A stretch of DNA of 64,000 nucleotides, from assembly GCF_000800805.1 (NCBI RefSeq), contig NZ_CP010070.1, positions 1,240,001 through 1,304,000 of the forward strand, in the 5' to 3' direction. Below are positions 1 through 9,059 of this stretch, piece by piece; position 1 is the first letter of the stretch; each line of letters begins with the position of its first letter. Made by a program: the position numbers and the translations under genes. Origin of the DNA: Candidatus Methanoplasma termitum. GTDB taxonomy: Archaea > Thermoplasmatota > Thermoplasmata > Methanomassiliicoccales > Methanomethylophilaceae. The notes beneath the pieces were generated by a model. The model had not been told where the DNA came from and did no database searches. It saw only the letters and a program-made list of their open reading frames with translations.

Positions 1-1132
1 CGTACAGCTGGTCCGAGACGGCTTTGTGGTCTTCCCTTGTTTTGCCTTTACCGACACCTGAGTTCATCAGACGGCTCAGGGAGGATGACACGTTGACCGG
101 CGGGTATATTCCGTTGCGGTGCAGCTCCCTTGAAAGCACGATCTGTCCTTCCGTTATGTATCCGGAGAGGTCGGGGATCGGGTGGGTGATATCATCGCTG
201 GGCATCGAGAGGATCGGGATCTGGGTAATGGAACCTTTCTTGTCCTTTATCCTTCCCGCACGCTCATACAACTGTGCAAGATCGGTGTACATGTAGCCGG
301 GGTATCCGCGTCTTCCGGGGACCTCTTCTCTCGCCGCACCGACCTGTCTCAGAGCCTCACAGTAGTTTGTGATATCCGTCATGATGACAAGCACCTGCAT
401 TCCGAGCTCAAAGGCCATGTATTCGGCCGTTGTGAGCCCTAGACGGGGAGTGACTATACGTTCGACGGCGGGGTCGTCGGCAAGGTTCAGGAAGACCACT
501 GCGTTCTTCAACGCACCTGTTCTCTCGAACTCTTTCATGAACATCTGTTTCTCTTCGTTCGTTATGCCCAGAGCGATGAACACCACGGCGAACTCTTCGT
601 TCTCTCCGAGAACTTTAGCCTGCCTTGCGATCTGCAATGCAATCTCGTTGTGGGGAAGTCCCGATCCCGAGAAGATAGGGAGCTTCTGACCCCTTACGAG
701 GGTGTTCATTCCGTCGATGGTGGAGATACCAGTCTGGATGAAATCCGCCGGACTGTCCCTAGCCCACGGGTTTATGGCCGCTCCGACTATGTCCAACTCC
801 TTATCGGGTACGATCCTTGCTCCTCCGTCAAGAGGTTCTCCTGCTCCGGTGAGCACTCTTCCGAGCATTTCCCTCGAGACCGGCATCTTCATGGTGTCGC
901 CCAGGAAGCGTACTGACGCCTGCCTGTCGATACCGGATGTGCCTTCGAATATCTGAACGACTACGATCTCATCGGATGTGTCGAGGACCTGGCCTCTCTT
1001 CATTGATCCGTCGGATAACCTGACCGAGACCATCTCTTGGTAACCGACCGGCTCCGTCTTCTGAACGAAGACAAGCGGCCCGGCGATCTGTGAGACTGTC
1101 TTGTACTCCTTGGATACTTTTGCTTTTGCCAT
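1..1132 (-). CDS. atpB: A-type ATP synthase subunit B, partial (C-terminus beyond window)
   Basis: Non-catalytic nucleotide-binding subunit of the A1 head of the archaeal ATP synthase. The ATG is at 1130-1132 on the minus strand and opens with [20 protein letters not shown], the usual B-subunit N-terminus; about 377 codons lie in the window before the frame runs off the left edge. Further motifs visible are [20 protein letters not shown], which is the degenerate P-loop region of B subunits, and [19 protein letters not shown]. The gene follows atpA with a 5-bp gap, the normal archaeal order. The last part and any atpD lie outside the window. No frameshift is seen in the visible part. Confidence 0.95.
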   Translation of the reverse strand, partial: MAKAKVSKEYKTVSQIAGPLVFVQKTEPVGYQEMVSVRLSDGSMKRGQVLDTSDEIVVVQIFEGTSGIDRQASVRFLGDTMKMPVSREMLGRVLTGAGEPLDGGARIVPDKELDIVGAAINPWARDSPADFIQTGISTIDGMNTLVRGQKLPIFSGSGLPHNEIALQIARQAKVLGENEEFAVVFIALGITNEEKQMFMKEFERTGALKNAVVFLNLADDPAVERIVTPRLGLTTAEYMAFELGMQVLVIMTDITNYCEALRQVGAAREEVPGRRGYPGYMYTDLAQLYERAGRIKDKKGSITQIPILSMPSDDITHPIPDLSGYITEGQIVLSRELHRNGIYPPVNVSSSLSRLMNSGVGKGKTREDHKAVSDQLY

Positions 1133-1137
1133 TGTTC

Positions 1138-2868
1138 TCACGCTCCCAGTCCTGCGAACTGCGTTTCCATGTCTTTCGCCACGGCTTCGAGTTCCGAGTC
1201 TATGTTCTCTTCGTATTTGGCCTGGATGAATCTTTGTCTGACCGGCAGGTATGCGATCTTATCCACCTGAGCACCGGATGCGAGCGCGTTGTTTGCCAGA
1301 TCGGAATATTTCTTGATCAGCGTCAACATCACGTACTGCCTCTTTATGGGGCAGTATGCATCGATGGGGTGGTATGCGTTCTGCTGCAGGAATATCTCGC
1401 GGATCATTCTCGCTATTTCGAGGGTAACCTTCTGCTCATCGGGCAGAGAGTCTGAACCGACCATCTGCACGACCTCTTCCAGCTCCGACTCCTTCTGAAG
1501 GATCTGCATGGCCCATGCTTTGAGGTCGGGGAAGTCTTCGGCGACGTTCTGCTTGTACCAGCCGCTTAACTGTTTATCATACATTGTATATGATGTCAGC
1601 CAGTTGATGCTGGGGAAGTGCCTTCTCTCCCTGAGCTTGGTGTCCAGCGCCCAGAAAACACGGACGATACGCAGAGTGTTCTGCGTGACCGGCTCCGACA
1701 GGTCTCCTCCGGGCGGGGATACCGCCCCGATGACCGAGATGGAACCTTCGGCTCCGCTCAGTGCCTGTGCCTTACATGCACGCTCGTAGAACTCGGACAG
1801 TCTCCCCGCGAGGTATGCCGGGAATCCTTCTTCTCCGGGCATTTCTTCCAGCCTTGACGATATCTCACGCATGGCCTCCGCCCACCTTGAGGTGGAGTCT
1901 GCCATCAGTGAAACATCATATCCCATGTCCCTGAAGTACTCTGCAATGGTGATGCCTGTGTAAACAGATGCCTCCCTTGCGGCCACGGGCATGTTGGATG
2001 TGTTCGCGATAAGGACTGTCCTGTTCATCAGCGACTCGCCGGTCGACGGGTCCAATAACTCAGGGAACTCAGTAAGAACCTCGGTCATCTCGTTTCCGCG
2101 CTCTCCGCATCCGATATATACCACGATCTTTGCGTTGGAGTACTTAGCGAGGGATTGCTGCGTAACGGTCTTTCCCGTACCGAATGCTCCGGGGATGGCC
2201 GCTGCTCCGCCTTTTGCGAGGGGGAACATTGTGTCCAGCACCCTGAGTCCTGTCACAAGCGGTTCGGCCGGCTGGTGCTTATCTTTGACCGGCCTCGACT
2301 CACGTACCGGCCACTTCTGCATAAGGGAAACTGCCTGTCCGTCGATCTTCGCTATGACATCCTCCACTTTGTATTTACCTGCGGATATGTCCTTTATCTT
2401 TCCTTTCTTGAAGTTCGGCGGAACCATGATCTTGTGGGTGATCGACCCTTCCATGACGGTACCTATTACCTGTCCTGCTTCGACTTCTTCTCCGTTCTTG
2501 ACTGTGGGCTTGAAATCCCACTTCTTCTCTCTGTCCAGTCCAGGTGCGGTCACGCCGCGGAAGATATAATCTCCCATTTTGTCTCTGAGCACGGGTAGAG
2601 GCCTCTGAATTCCGTCATAAACGGAGGTCAAAAGTCCCGGACCGAGTTCCACGACAAGAGGGAGCCCGGTGTTTGTTACCGGCTCTCCCGGCTTTACACC
2701 GGAAGTATCCTCATAAACCTGGATGATAGAATGGTCGCCTACGATCTTGATGACCTCGCCCATGAGACCTTCGTTCCCGACATATACGACATCGTACATT
2801 TTGGGACTGATCCCGACCGCGGTCACCACAGGTCCTGCGACCCTGTGAATTACACCTTTAGTGCTCAT
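1138..2868 (-). CDS. atpA: A-type ATP synthase catalytic subunit A
   Basis: Catalytic subunit of the A1 head; couples ion flow to ATP synthesis. At 576 aa it has the family's full length. The Walker A loop GAFGTGKT sits near residue 230 after a bulge region, and the block [20 protein letters not shown] follows around residue 320. The A-subunit-specific insertion around residues 115-180 ([16 protein letters not shown] onward) separates it from subunit B. The start ATG immediately follows the atpF stop, so the two are probably translationally coupled. There is no sign of an intein, which sometimes interrupts this gene in archaea. Confidence 0.97.
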   Translation of the reverse strand: MSTKGVIHRVAGPVVTAVGISPKMYDVVYVGNEGLMGEVIKIVGDHSIIQVYEDTSGVKPGEPVTNTGLPLVVELGPGLLTSVYDGIQRPLPVLRDKMGDYIFRGVTAPGLDREKKWDFKPTVKNGEEVEAGQVIGTVMEGSITHKIMVPPNFKKGKIKDISAGKYKVEDVIAKIDGQAVSLMQKWPVRESRPVKDKHQPAEPLVTGLRVLDTMFPLAKGGAAAIPGAFGTGKTVTQQSLAKYSNAKIVVYIGCGERGNEMTEVLTEFPELLDPSTGESLMNRTVLIANTSNMPVAAREASVYTGITIAEYFRDMGYDVSLMADSTSRWAEAMREISSRLEEMPGEEGFPAYLAGRLSEFYERACKAQALSGAEGSISVIGAVSPPGGDLSEPVTQNTLRIVRVFWALDTKLRERRHFPSINWLTSYTMYDKQLSGWYKQNVAEDFPDLKAWAMQILQKESELEEVVQMVGSDSLPDEQKVTLEIARMIREIFLQQNAYHPIDAYCPIKRQYVMLTLIKKYSDLANNALASGAQVDKIAYLPVRQRFIQAKYEENIDSELEAVAKDMETQFAGLGA

Positions 2869-3174
2869 TTACTCATCCTCTGTTTTGTATAAATCAACGC
2901 CAATTACTCTTCTTACCCTCTCGCGAAGGTCACTTTCGTCACCGCCCACAGGAACGATCACAGGCTGGATGGAATCCAGGACCTTTGATCTGACGTTCTG
3001 CGGGAGATAGTTCAGATCCTTTGCCGCGACGGCGAGAATGCCTATTTCGGCTTCCGACATCGCCTTTATGATCACACTCTGATAGTTGCTCTCATCGGCA
3101 ACGAAAACGCGTTTGAGCCCAGCCAATCTGAACCCAAGCACGAACTCCTCACTTCCTACGACTGCAATTTCCAT
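2869..3174 (-). CDS. atpF: A-type ATP synthase subunit F
   Basis: Small central-stalk subunit F (101 aa) that binds the rotor beside subunit D. It starts MEIAVVGSEEFVLGFRLAGL, the typical N-terminus of the family, and ends in a charged tail. The length is normal. It overlaps the atpC stop by one base and abuts atpA, so it is part of a tightly packed operon. Identification rests on the N-terminal motif, the size and its position between atpC and atpA. Confidence 0.93.
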   Translation of the reverse strand: MEIAVVGSEEFVLGFRLAGLKRVFVADESNYQSVIIKAMSEAEIGILAVAAKDLNYLPQNVRSKVLDSIQPVIVPVGGDESDLRERVRRVIGVDLYKTEDE

Positions 3175-4223
3175 CAGATCACCAAAAGTCCTTTGATTGT
3201 TTCTCTGTCCAATCCGCTCTCCGTTCCTCTGGCTATTGCCCTGATATTCTTTATCTCAAGCTCCTTGTGGATCATGAAGTCAACAACGGGAATGACTGAC
3301 AGCGGATACAGGTGCGAGAACTTTTTCGCTTTATTGAGTTCGAATCTCCGAAGGGACGATACGACGGCGGTAAGGTCCTTAGCCTCCAGTGCCTCCTTTA
3401 TGGCTTCGCTGAATTCCAACTGAGACACCTCAGACATCATGGTGTTCACATCCTCCGCGTTTGCTAGGGTTGTCAACAACCTGTCGTCTATCCTTCTCCC
3501 TCCGGAAATAATGTATTTCATCACCTGTTCGCCGTATATCCCTTCGGACTTCAATTTCAGGATGGTCTCAAAGTTCTTCATGTCCACTTCCTCTTTGATA
3601 TACTCCAAGAATAAGCGAGATGGCCTGGATGCGGGGTTGATGTTGTTGATCAACCTCACATAGTGCGTCTTCTCCAAGAAGTCCTCGATCTCCCCGAGAT
3701 TGCCGCTTGCTTTATATGCGGCAAGAACCTCCTGCGGGAAGCTCATGCGGGTCATTTTCCCAAAGTTCGATATGACATCATCATCTGTTTCAAGCGCGAT
3801 AAGCTTGTCCAAGGATTCTGCGCCGAGTATGCCTGCAGGGACAAGATCCTCCCTTATTCCGTCCGCATTCAGACCATATGACTTCCCGCGGAGTATGACC
3901 TTTAGGTTCCATATGTCCCATTTCTCGAGATATGCAGAGACCATGTCATAAAGCTCACCCGTCGACGAACGAAGAATGCTGCTGAAAACGTTTGCCATGT
4001 TGAGGTGTGTCGCATGTTCCAAGAGGTCCATGCCTGCCATTCTTCCAGCCAGGTCCGCCATCTCCTTGCCGTATCCGGTCTCGCTTATGTAGCGGGATAT
4101 CTCCGGTACGGTCATCATCAGCATCTTGTTGTAGTCCTCTTCGCCCAGCAGGAGGGATTTCTTGGCCTTTACTCTGGCCACAGTGTATGCATAGTTGCCC
4201 TTTTTTGCGCTGCGCCTGAACAT
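3174..4223 (-). CDS. atpC: A-type ATP synthase subunit C
   Basis: Subunit C (V-type d-like) is the socket joining the central stalk to the membrane c-ring. The 349-aa length and the all-helical repeated organisation fit; the N-terminus reads YAYTVARVKAKKSLLLGEED, a recognisable family feature. No membrane segments are seen, as expected for this peripheral subunit. It lies between atpE and atpF in the canonical archaeal order. Confidence 0.93.
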   Translation of the reverse strand: MFRRSAKKGNYAYTVARVKAKKSLLLGEEDYNKMLMMTVPEISRYISETGYGKEMADLAGRMAGMDLLEHATHLNMANVFSSILRSSTGELYDMVSAYLEKWDIWNLKVILRGKSYGLNADGIREDLVPAGILGAESLDKLIALETDDDVISNFGKMTRMSFPQEVLAAYKASGNLGEIEDFLEKTHYVRLINNINPASRPSRLFLEYIKEEVDMKNFETILKLKSEGIYGEQVMKYIISGGRRIDDRLLTTLANAEDVNTMMSEVSQLEFSEAIKEALEAKDLTAVVSSLRRFELNKAKKFSHLYPLSVIPVVDFMIHKELEIKNIRAIARGTESGLDRETIKGLLVI

Positions 4224-4227
4224 TATC

Positions 4228-4785
4228 TCACCCGAACAGGATGTCGGACAAGGCCTTTATCTCAGTATCCCAGATATTCCGAAGCAGGGTCTCATACTGC
4301 ATGTCGACCTCTTCAGTGTCATCCTCGCTCTGAAGTACAAGGCCCGCACGTATCTTCGGGTCCTTGGTGACGGACTTTACGCCTAATTCCTTGGCAGTAA
4401 AGTTGTCCTTGTCAGAGATCACCACCTTCGGTTTGCCGATGACCGTCTTCGCCGATTCTATCATCTCTTTATACTGCCCAAGCTTTACATCCCTGGGAGC
4501 GGACTCCAGATCGGCGAGGAGTGTCTCGAATACCTTGGCGAGGATCTCTCTCTTCCTTGAGAGAACGATCTTCTTGCTTTCCAGCTCTGCGCTTGAAAGT
4601 TCCTGGCGTTTGAGACGCTCAACTGCTTCTTTGAGCTTCTTGTCCTCTTTTGCTTTCATGTCGGATATCTGTGCGTCCGCCTCGGCTCGGATCGCCCTGA
4701 CCTCTGCTTTGGTCTGAGCCTCGATCTCGCTGACCCGTTTGTCGGCGGACGCCCTGATCTCCTTCGTGACGTTATCTAATGCCAT
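4228..4785 (-). CDS. atpE: A-type ATP synthase subunit E
   Basis: Peripheral-stalk subunit E (185 aa), partner of subunit H. The N-terminal half is a long charged coiled coil rich in Lys, Glu and Ala, followed by a globular C-terminal domain, as in the family. It starts MALDNVTKEIRASADKRVSE. The gene sits 19 bp after atpK and 4 bp before atpC. Confidence 0.92.
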   Translation of the reverse strand: MALDNVTKEIRASADKRVSEIEAQTKAEVRAIRAEADAQISDMKAKEDKKLKEAVERLKRQELSSAELESKKIVLSRKREILAKVFETLLADLESAPRDVKLGQYKEMIESAKTVIGKPKVVISDKDNFTAKELGVKSVTKDPKIRAGLVLQSEDDTEEVDMQYETLLRNIWDTEIKALSDILFG

Positions 4786-4804
4786 GAAAAGGCCTCAGAC
4801 TTGT

Positions 4805-5050
4805 TTATCCACCCATCACGAATATTGCCATGATTGCTATGACCAGACCAAAGATGACGATGGTTTCCGGAAGGACCATGAAGATCATTGCCTTACCGAA
4901 GATGCTCGGGTCCTCTGTTATCGCACCCACTGCCGCTGCACCTACATCTTTCTCTGCCATACCTGCTCCGAGACCGGTGAGCCCGACTGCAAGTCCGGCC
5001 CCTATCGCTATGAGTCCCATTCCAAATTGCGTATCTCCTGTCAATGCCAT
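4805..5050 (-). CDS. atpK: A-type ATP synthase proteolipid subunit K (c-ring)
   Basis: Membrane rotor subunit of 81 aa with two hydrophobic helices (about residues 10-31 and 53-79) joined by a polar loop containing AEKDVG. The ion-binding carboxylate is Glu62 in the motif VLPETIVIFG of helix 2. It is a simple single-hairpin c subunit, not one of the fused multi-hairpin forms known in some methanogens. Whether the ring carries H+ or Na+ cannot be decided by eye. It lies between atpI and atpE. Confidence 0.95.
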   Translation of the reverse strand: MALTGDTQFGMGLIAIGAGLAVGLTGLGAGMAEKDVGAAAVGAITEDPSIFGKAMIFMVLPETIVIFGLVIAIMAIFVMGG

Positions 5051-5052
5051 TT

Positions 5053-7116
5053 TTATACCTCTTTACTAGTTTCTTCTTTTGTTAAGATTGTTCTAAAGCG
5101 TTTTATCTTCAACGGCTCGTATTTTATTCCTCCGCCGACAAAGAATTTCGTCATCAGTTCCACGAACTGCAGCCTCAAGGCGTGCAGTCCGGCAGAAAGT
5201 ATGCCTAACGTCCATACAACCAGATGCAGGAATGCGCACAGCACCAGCCCGATTACAAGGGCGTATATCGGGACGGCTCCCCAGTCCACGACTTCTTTCA
5301 TCCCCATTATCATTCCGAATGCTATGTAGTTGAAGGCCATTGCCATCCCTGCCTTGGACATTCCGATGGCCGCCAAACGTGTGTATGATAATATGTTTCC
5401 GACAATACCCGGAAGTTCGAGTATCGCCATGATCTTTTCTGTTTTAAAGTTAATAGCCACTCCCGCTACCAGCATCACGACGGCGATGACGAGAATATAG
5501 AGTAACATCCCCTCGATCCCCGTTTTGTTGAACAGCATCTGAGTAAGCACGTAACAGAGCATCACCATTCCAATGAACGTGATAATCCATCCGCCCTTTT
5601 CCATGAAAGCGTGCTTGTTGTTGTGCTGCATTCTTATGTTGATGTAGCCGCAAATGTATCCGATCAACAGGTGTACGACACCTATATACACGGACAGCTT
5701 TAGCAATAAACTAACATCTCCCAGCTTCTCGACCCCGATTTCGTTGACCATCATTCCAGAGAACCAATCAGGCAAATGTATGCCCAACAGCCCTTCCCAT
5801 GTCATTTCCAGTGGCGGCGCCCAGTGGCCGACAAAGTGCATTCCGAGTGCTTCCCCGAAGAAGAAGAACCCGAATAAGAATGCCCATATGCCGCCGAAGA
5901 ACAGAACAGTAGCGATGGCACGCCAGTCCTTGTGGCGTGTGACCTTAAGACCGTACGCTCCGAGTATTATGAACGGTATCGCATATCCGCAGTCACCGAT
6001 CATGAAACCAAAGAGCAGCGGAAGGAAGAACATGATCAGGATCGACGGGTCGATCTCCTGATATTTGGGTGTCGAGACCAGGTTTGTGGCGTACTCGAAT
6101 TCCTTCGCGATTATTCCGTTGTTACCTTTTGTGGGTACTTTTTTGAATCTTTCCTCAATCTCTTCTTCCTCGTGCAGGTTCCTGCCGCGCGTCTCTTCGA
6201 ATTCGACGTGGACATCGTTGCCCATTCTTGATTCTAGTTCCGACTTCACGGCCTCTACCTTTTTGGTAGGGATCCAGGCATCCATTATGTAGGAATACTC
6301 ACTGACTGCGATCCTGAGCGGGACCTCTCCCTTCTCGATCTCGATCGCAAGTTCCTCTTCCGATGCACGGAGGAATGTCTTGTGTTTCATCTGAAGTGCT
6401 TCGATCTCTTTCTCTGCGGACTCCAGCTTGGCGTTGAGGTCAGCCAAGCTTTCATTGGTCAGTACAAGCGCCTCTGAGGCTGATCCTTTTCCTTCCGGGA
6501 CCGCTATCTCAACGAAACCGCAATCCGAAAGAATGGATGTTGCTTTGTCCTTTTCCGAGTTCTTCACAAACACCGCTGCGGTGCCGCCTTTTTTCTTGTC
6601 AAAAGAAACAAATGTCTCGGCCTCAGCGAGCGCCTTGAGGGGCTCGGTCGGATTCTCCTGTACTGTTCCTACGATCACCGTCAGGCTCTTGTACCCTGAA
6701 TAGAGTTCAAGATCCACCGGGATCGCCGAGAGAAGTTCTAAGCTCTTCTTCTTGGTGTTTAACTCAGTGATTCTCAGATTAAGATCATTTTTCTTATCAA
6801 GTGCCTTTAGAACTTCGGCCTCGATGTCCTCGACGCTGCCAGATGATATCTGGGATCTTATTTCCCCAACGGGTACCCGCGCTGTTTCGGTATTTTTACC
6901 TACTCCGAGCTCTTTTGCCATCGCCCTTATCTTGAGCAGCCTTTCGGCGGCTTTTGAATTCCTTGGTAATGTGGCCCCGATGGAAATGTTGTCAACGCCG
7001 GAAGTATGATCTATTATGTGAAGCGCCCTGACGCTGTAGAAAGCCTCTATTGCTTCCTCCATGCGGGTCTTGGTGCCCACAACCACGATCCTACTCATCG
7101 ACTCAGGAAGCGACAT
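5053..7116 (-). CDS. atpI: A-type ATP synthase subunit I (a subunit)
   Basis: Membrane stator subunit I (687 aa) that provides the ion half-channels. The N-terminal half (about 1-340) is soluble with coiled coils; the C-terminal half has roughly seven or eight transmembrane helices. The block LPGIVGNILSYTRLAAIGMS around residue 570 contains the conserved channel arginine region. The chosen ATG overlaps the atpH stop by 14 bp and has GAGAGG about nine bases upstream; a second ATG six codons downstream (MSRIVVVGTKTRM) is possible but has a weaker ribosome site. Confidence 0.95.
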   Translation of the reverse strand: MSLPESMSRIVVVGTKTRMEEAIEAFYSVRALHIIDHTSGVDNISIGATLPRNSKAAERLLKIRAMAKELGVGKNTETARVPVGEIRSQISSGSVEDIEAEVLKALDKKNDLNLRITELNTKKKSLELLSAIPVDLELYSGYKSLTVIVGTVQENPTEPLKALAEAETFVSFDKKKGGTAAVFVKNSEKDKATSILSDCGFVEIAVPEGKGSASEALVLTNESLADLNAKLESAEKEIEALQMKHKTFLRASEEELAIEIEKGEVPLRIAVSEYSYIMDAWIPTKKVEAVKSELESRMGNDVHVEFEETRGRNLHEEEEIEERFKKVPTKGNNGIIAKEFEYATNLVSTPKYQEIDPSILIMFFLPLLFGFMIGDCGYAIPFIILGAYGLKVTRHKDWRAIATVLFFGGIWAFLFGFFFFGEALGMHFVGHWAPPLEMTWEGLLGIHLPDWFSGMMVNEIGVEKLGDVSLLLKLSVYIGVVHLLIGYICGYINIRMQHNNKHAFMEKGGWIITFIGMVMLCYVLTQMLFNKTGIEGMLLYILVIAVVMLVAGVAINFKTEKIMAILELPGIVGNILSYTRLAAIGMSKAGMAMAFNYIAFGMIMGMKEVVDWGAVPIYALVIGLVLCAFLHLVVWTLGILSAGLHALRLQFVELMTKFFVGGGIKYEPLKIKRFRTILTKEETSKEV

Positions 7117-7435
7117 TTATGGTCCTCTCGAATTTTTCGATTAGGAAGTCGTTCGCTTTCTTGATTTTCTTTGCAGAAGATTTCTCGACGGCCGCGGCCT
7201 GTTTCTCGCCCTCGGCAAGAAGTTTGCCTCTTTCTTCGTCAAGAGCACTCTGCTCTGCTGCAATGGTAGACTCGTAGTTGCTGCGCATCTCTGCTTCAGC
7301 ATCCTGAATCCTCTTCACAGAATCTCTGCGGGCGTCTGCGATTGCTATTTTTTTCTCTGCCTCGGCCTTCTCGACCCTGGCATCTGCCTCCGCTTCAGCC
7401 TTCTTTATTTCCGAAAGTATGTCAGTTCGGCTCAA
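7103..7435 (-). CDS. atpH: A-type ATP synthase subunit H
   Basis: Peripheral-stalk subunit H (110 aa), an almost continuous Lys/Glu/Ala coiled coil that pairs with subunit E. It is the first gene of the atp operon. The start is TTG (MSRTDILSEIKKAEAEADAR) preceded by GGGGAG with six bases of spacing, which decides the start. The C-terminus overlaps atpI by 14 bp. Confidence 0.9.
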   Translation of the reverse strand: MSRTDILSEIKKAEAEADARVEKAEAEKKIAIADARRDSVKRIQDAEAEMRSNYESTIAAEQSALDEERGKLLAEGEKQAAAVEKSSAKKIKKANDFLIEKFERTINVAS

Positions 7436-7500
7436 TTTACACTCCCCGACTATTTGCCAAGCAATGGTATCAAGTTAGCGTACTTAATGGTAATTGTCCC

Positions 7501-7517
7501 TTTATAGAAAAAAATAA
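7501..7517 (-). promoter_or_regulatory. Probable promoter (TATA box) of the atp operon
   Basis: On the minus strand the segment reads TTTATTTTTTTCTATAAA, an AT-rich archaeal TATA-like element about 70 bp upstream of the atpH start. Transcription would begin roughly 25 bp downstream, leaving a leader of about 40 nt that holds the GGGGAG ribosome site. Assignment is by pattern only. Confidence 0.45.
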
Positions 7518-7536
7518 AGTGTTACTTATAACGAGG

Positions 7537-7992
7537 TTACTCTGTTCCTTCCGAGAAAACACGGACCTTTATGTTGGTCTCCGCTAACAATTCCTTTGAG
7601 AGATCATCTACATAGCCAGACTTGTAAACCACCTCTATTATTCCTGAATTTATCAGTATCTTTGTACACATCGAACACGGGAAGGTCGTAGTGTAGATTG
7701 TTGCGTCTTTTACGCTCACCCCGAAGTACGCCGCCTGCGCCACGGCGTTCTGTTCCGCGTGCACCCCCCTGCACAGCTCGTGCCTTGTCCCGGACGGTAT
7801 GTTCAGCTGTTCCCTGATGCATCCGAGTTCTTCACAGTGCTTCGTGCCTTTAGGAGAACCGTTGTACCCGGTAGAGAGTATGTGCTTATCCTTTACGATC
7901 ACCGCCCCCACTCTTCTCCTGACACATGTGGACCTTTGGGACGCTAGCTCGGCCATGCTCATGAAATATTCATCGTTGGAGGGCCTCTTCAT
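7537..7992 (-). CDS. Deoxycytidylate (dCMP) deaminase family protein
   Basis: Zinc-dependent deaminase that probably converts dCMP to dUMP for thymidylate synthesis. From the chosen ATG ([20 protein letters not shown]) it is 151 aa. Zinc ligands and the catalytic Glu are visible as His78-Ala-Glu80 and Cys106/Cys109 in PCSMC. The segment [12 protein letters not shown] around residues 42-53 is typical of dCMP deaminases rather than riboflavin or tRNA deaminases. An ATG seven codons upstream exists, but the TTATAA box at 8015-8020 places the transcript start at the chosen ATG, suggesting a leaderless mRNA. It stands alone and is divergent from the signal peptidase gene. Confidence 0.9.
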   Translation of the reverse strand: MKRPSNDEYFMSMAELASQRSTCVRRRVGAVIVKDKHILSTGYNGSPKGTKHCEELGCIREQLNIPSGTRHELCRGVHAEQNAVAQAAYFGVSVKDATIYTTTFPCSMCTKILINSGIIEVVYKSGYVDDLSKELLAETNIKVRVFSEGTE

Positions 7993-8014
7993 GCCCCCCT
8001 TATCGCATTGCATC

Positions 8015-8020
8015 TTATAA
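8015..8020. promoter_or_regulatory. Symmetric TATA box shared by two divergent genes
   Basis: TTATAA is its own reverse complement. It lies about 25 bp from the dCMP deaminase ATG at 7992 on the minus strand and about 33 bp from the signal peptidase ATG at 8051 on the plus strand. It is the only good TATA candidate in the 58-bp gap. Both transcripts would be leaderless or nearly so. Confidence 0.45.
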
Positions 8021-8050
8021 TTGTTTTAGAACATCACATTAATAATAAGA

Positions 8051-8926
8051 ATGTGTTTTCCAAACGTGGACAAAGACACAAAACGCACCCTGATCGGAGT
8101 TGCCGCAGTAGCCATAATGGTGGTCGCTGTTTTCGTAGGCATCAATGTTGCATCAGGCGTGAGTCCTCCATATACCGTAGTGGTGTCGCAAAGCATGCAG
8201 CACAGCCCGAACAACAATATGCACTCGCAGCTTGGCGTCATCGACACCGGGGACATGGTCCTCCTGAGAAGCAAAGGGGGCGAGGACAACATGGGCATAC
8301 AGTCCTTTGTGGATGGATATAAGAACGGGTACAGTAAGTTCGGAAGTTATGGAGATGTAATCATCTACGAAAGAGGAAGTGAAAACCCCATAATACATCG
8401 GGCGATATTGTGGCTCGAGAGTAATGATGACGGTACGTGGAGCGCCCCAAGCCTGGACGGATATCCTTCCGATCTTTGGTCGTGTAATAACGGCGGTGAG
8501 ATCATTACCGATTATAACCACCTGCAGGGAACACTTACTTTGAATAATATGGGATATAACCAAGATCACTCGTTTTCTATTTATCTCGGCACACTAAATA
8601 ACGGACCATCTGGCGGATTCCTTACAATGGGAGACCATAATATCGACGGCGGTTTCGATCAGGCTATCGGCATTTCCGCAGGATTGGTTTCCTATCAGAG
8701 AATAGAATCTGTGGCCTGGGTGGAAGTACCATGGTTGGGTTCATTGAAAATGATATTTTCAGGGGAAAAAGCCAGTCTCAACAATTTCGTTCCAAATACC
8801 ATACCCAGCCTTGCCGCGGCCGTTCTGTTGTTCGTTTTTGTATTGATCGGAATAAGCTTCCTTTTTGATTACAGATATTATTGGAAATACAGGAAAGAGA
8901 TGATAGAAGAAATCCGCCCTCATTAA
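8051..8926 (+). CDS. Archaeal signal peptidase I (S26B type), 3' end replaced by an insertion sequence
   Basis: Membrane serine protease that removes signal peptides from exported proteins. Residues 13-36 form an N-terminal transmembrane helix, followed by the catalytic Ser48 in SQSM, His116 in IIHRAI and acidic residues at 195, 199 and 203 in MGDHNIDGGFD, giving the Ser-His-Asp arrangement of archaeal and ER-type enzymes. A second helix lies near residues 245-270, then a basic cytoplasmic tail. The last codons (Ile-Arg-Pro-His-stop) are supplied by the left end of insertion sequence copy 1; the original tail continues at 10534-10585. The catalytic domain is intact, so the enzyme is probably active. 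The two giant exported proteins next door are plausible substrates. Confidence 0.85.
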   Translation: MCFPNVDKDTKRTLIGVAAVAIMVVAVFVGINVASGVSPPYTVVVSQSMQHSPNNNMHSQLGVIDTGDMVLLRSKGGEDNMGIQSFVDGYKNGYSKFGSYGDVIIYERGSENPIIHRAILWLESNDDGTWSAPSLDGYPSDLWSCNNGGEIITDYNHLQGTLTLNNMGYNQDHSFSIYLGTLNNGPSGGFLTMGDHNIDGGFDQAIGISAGLVSYQRIESVAWVEVPWLGSLKMIFSGEKASLNNFVPNTIPSLAAAVLLFVFVLIGISFLFDYRYYWKYRKEMIEEIRPH

Positions 8927-8938
8927 AAGTTGGTCTGT
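8921..8938 (+). repeat. Left subterminal inverted repeat of IS copy 1
   Basis: The 18 bases CATTAAAAGTTGGTCTGT match the reverse complement of 10508-10525 perfectly. The first bases contain the TAA that now ends the signal peptidase gene. Just inside, GGTCTGTG at 8932-8939 can also pair with CACAGACC at 8965-8972. Confidence 0.85.
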
Positions 8939-8993
8939 GATATTAGTTTACCACAACAGAAAACCACAGACCGTATGTATGATGGGCGGCAAG

Positions 8994-9004
8994 GTTATAA
9001 AATA
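8994..9004 (+). promoter_or_regulatory. Transposase promoter of IS copy 1
   Basis: GGTTATAAAAT is a good archaeal TATA element about 60 bp upstream of the transposase ATG. A strong ribosome site, GGAGGAGG, precedes the ATG by nine bases. The same elements occur in copy 2 at 22974-22984. Confidence 0.5.
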
Positions 9005-9059
9005 ACCGATTTCCGGTGCGTACGGAAGCGGTCCTCTGTTTTGGAGGAGGAACGCATAG

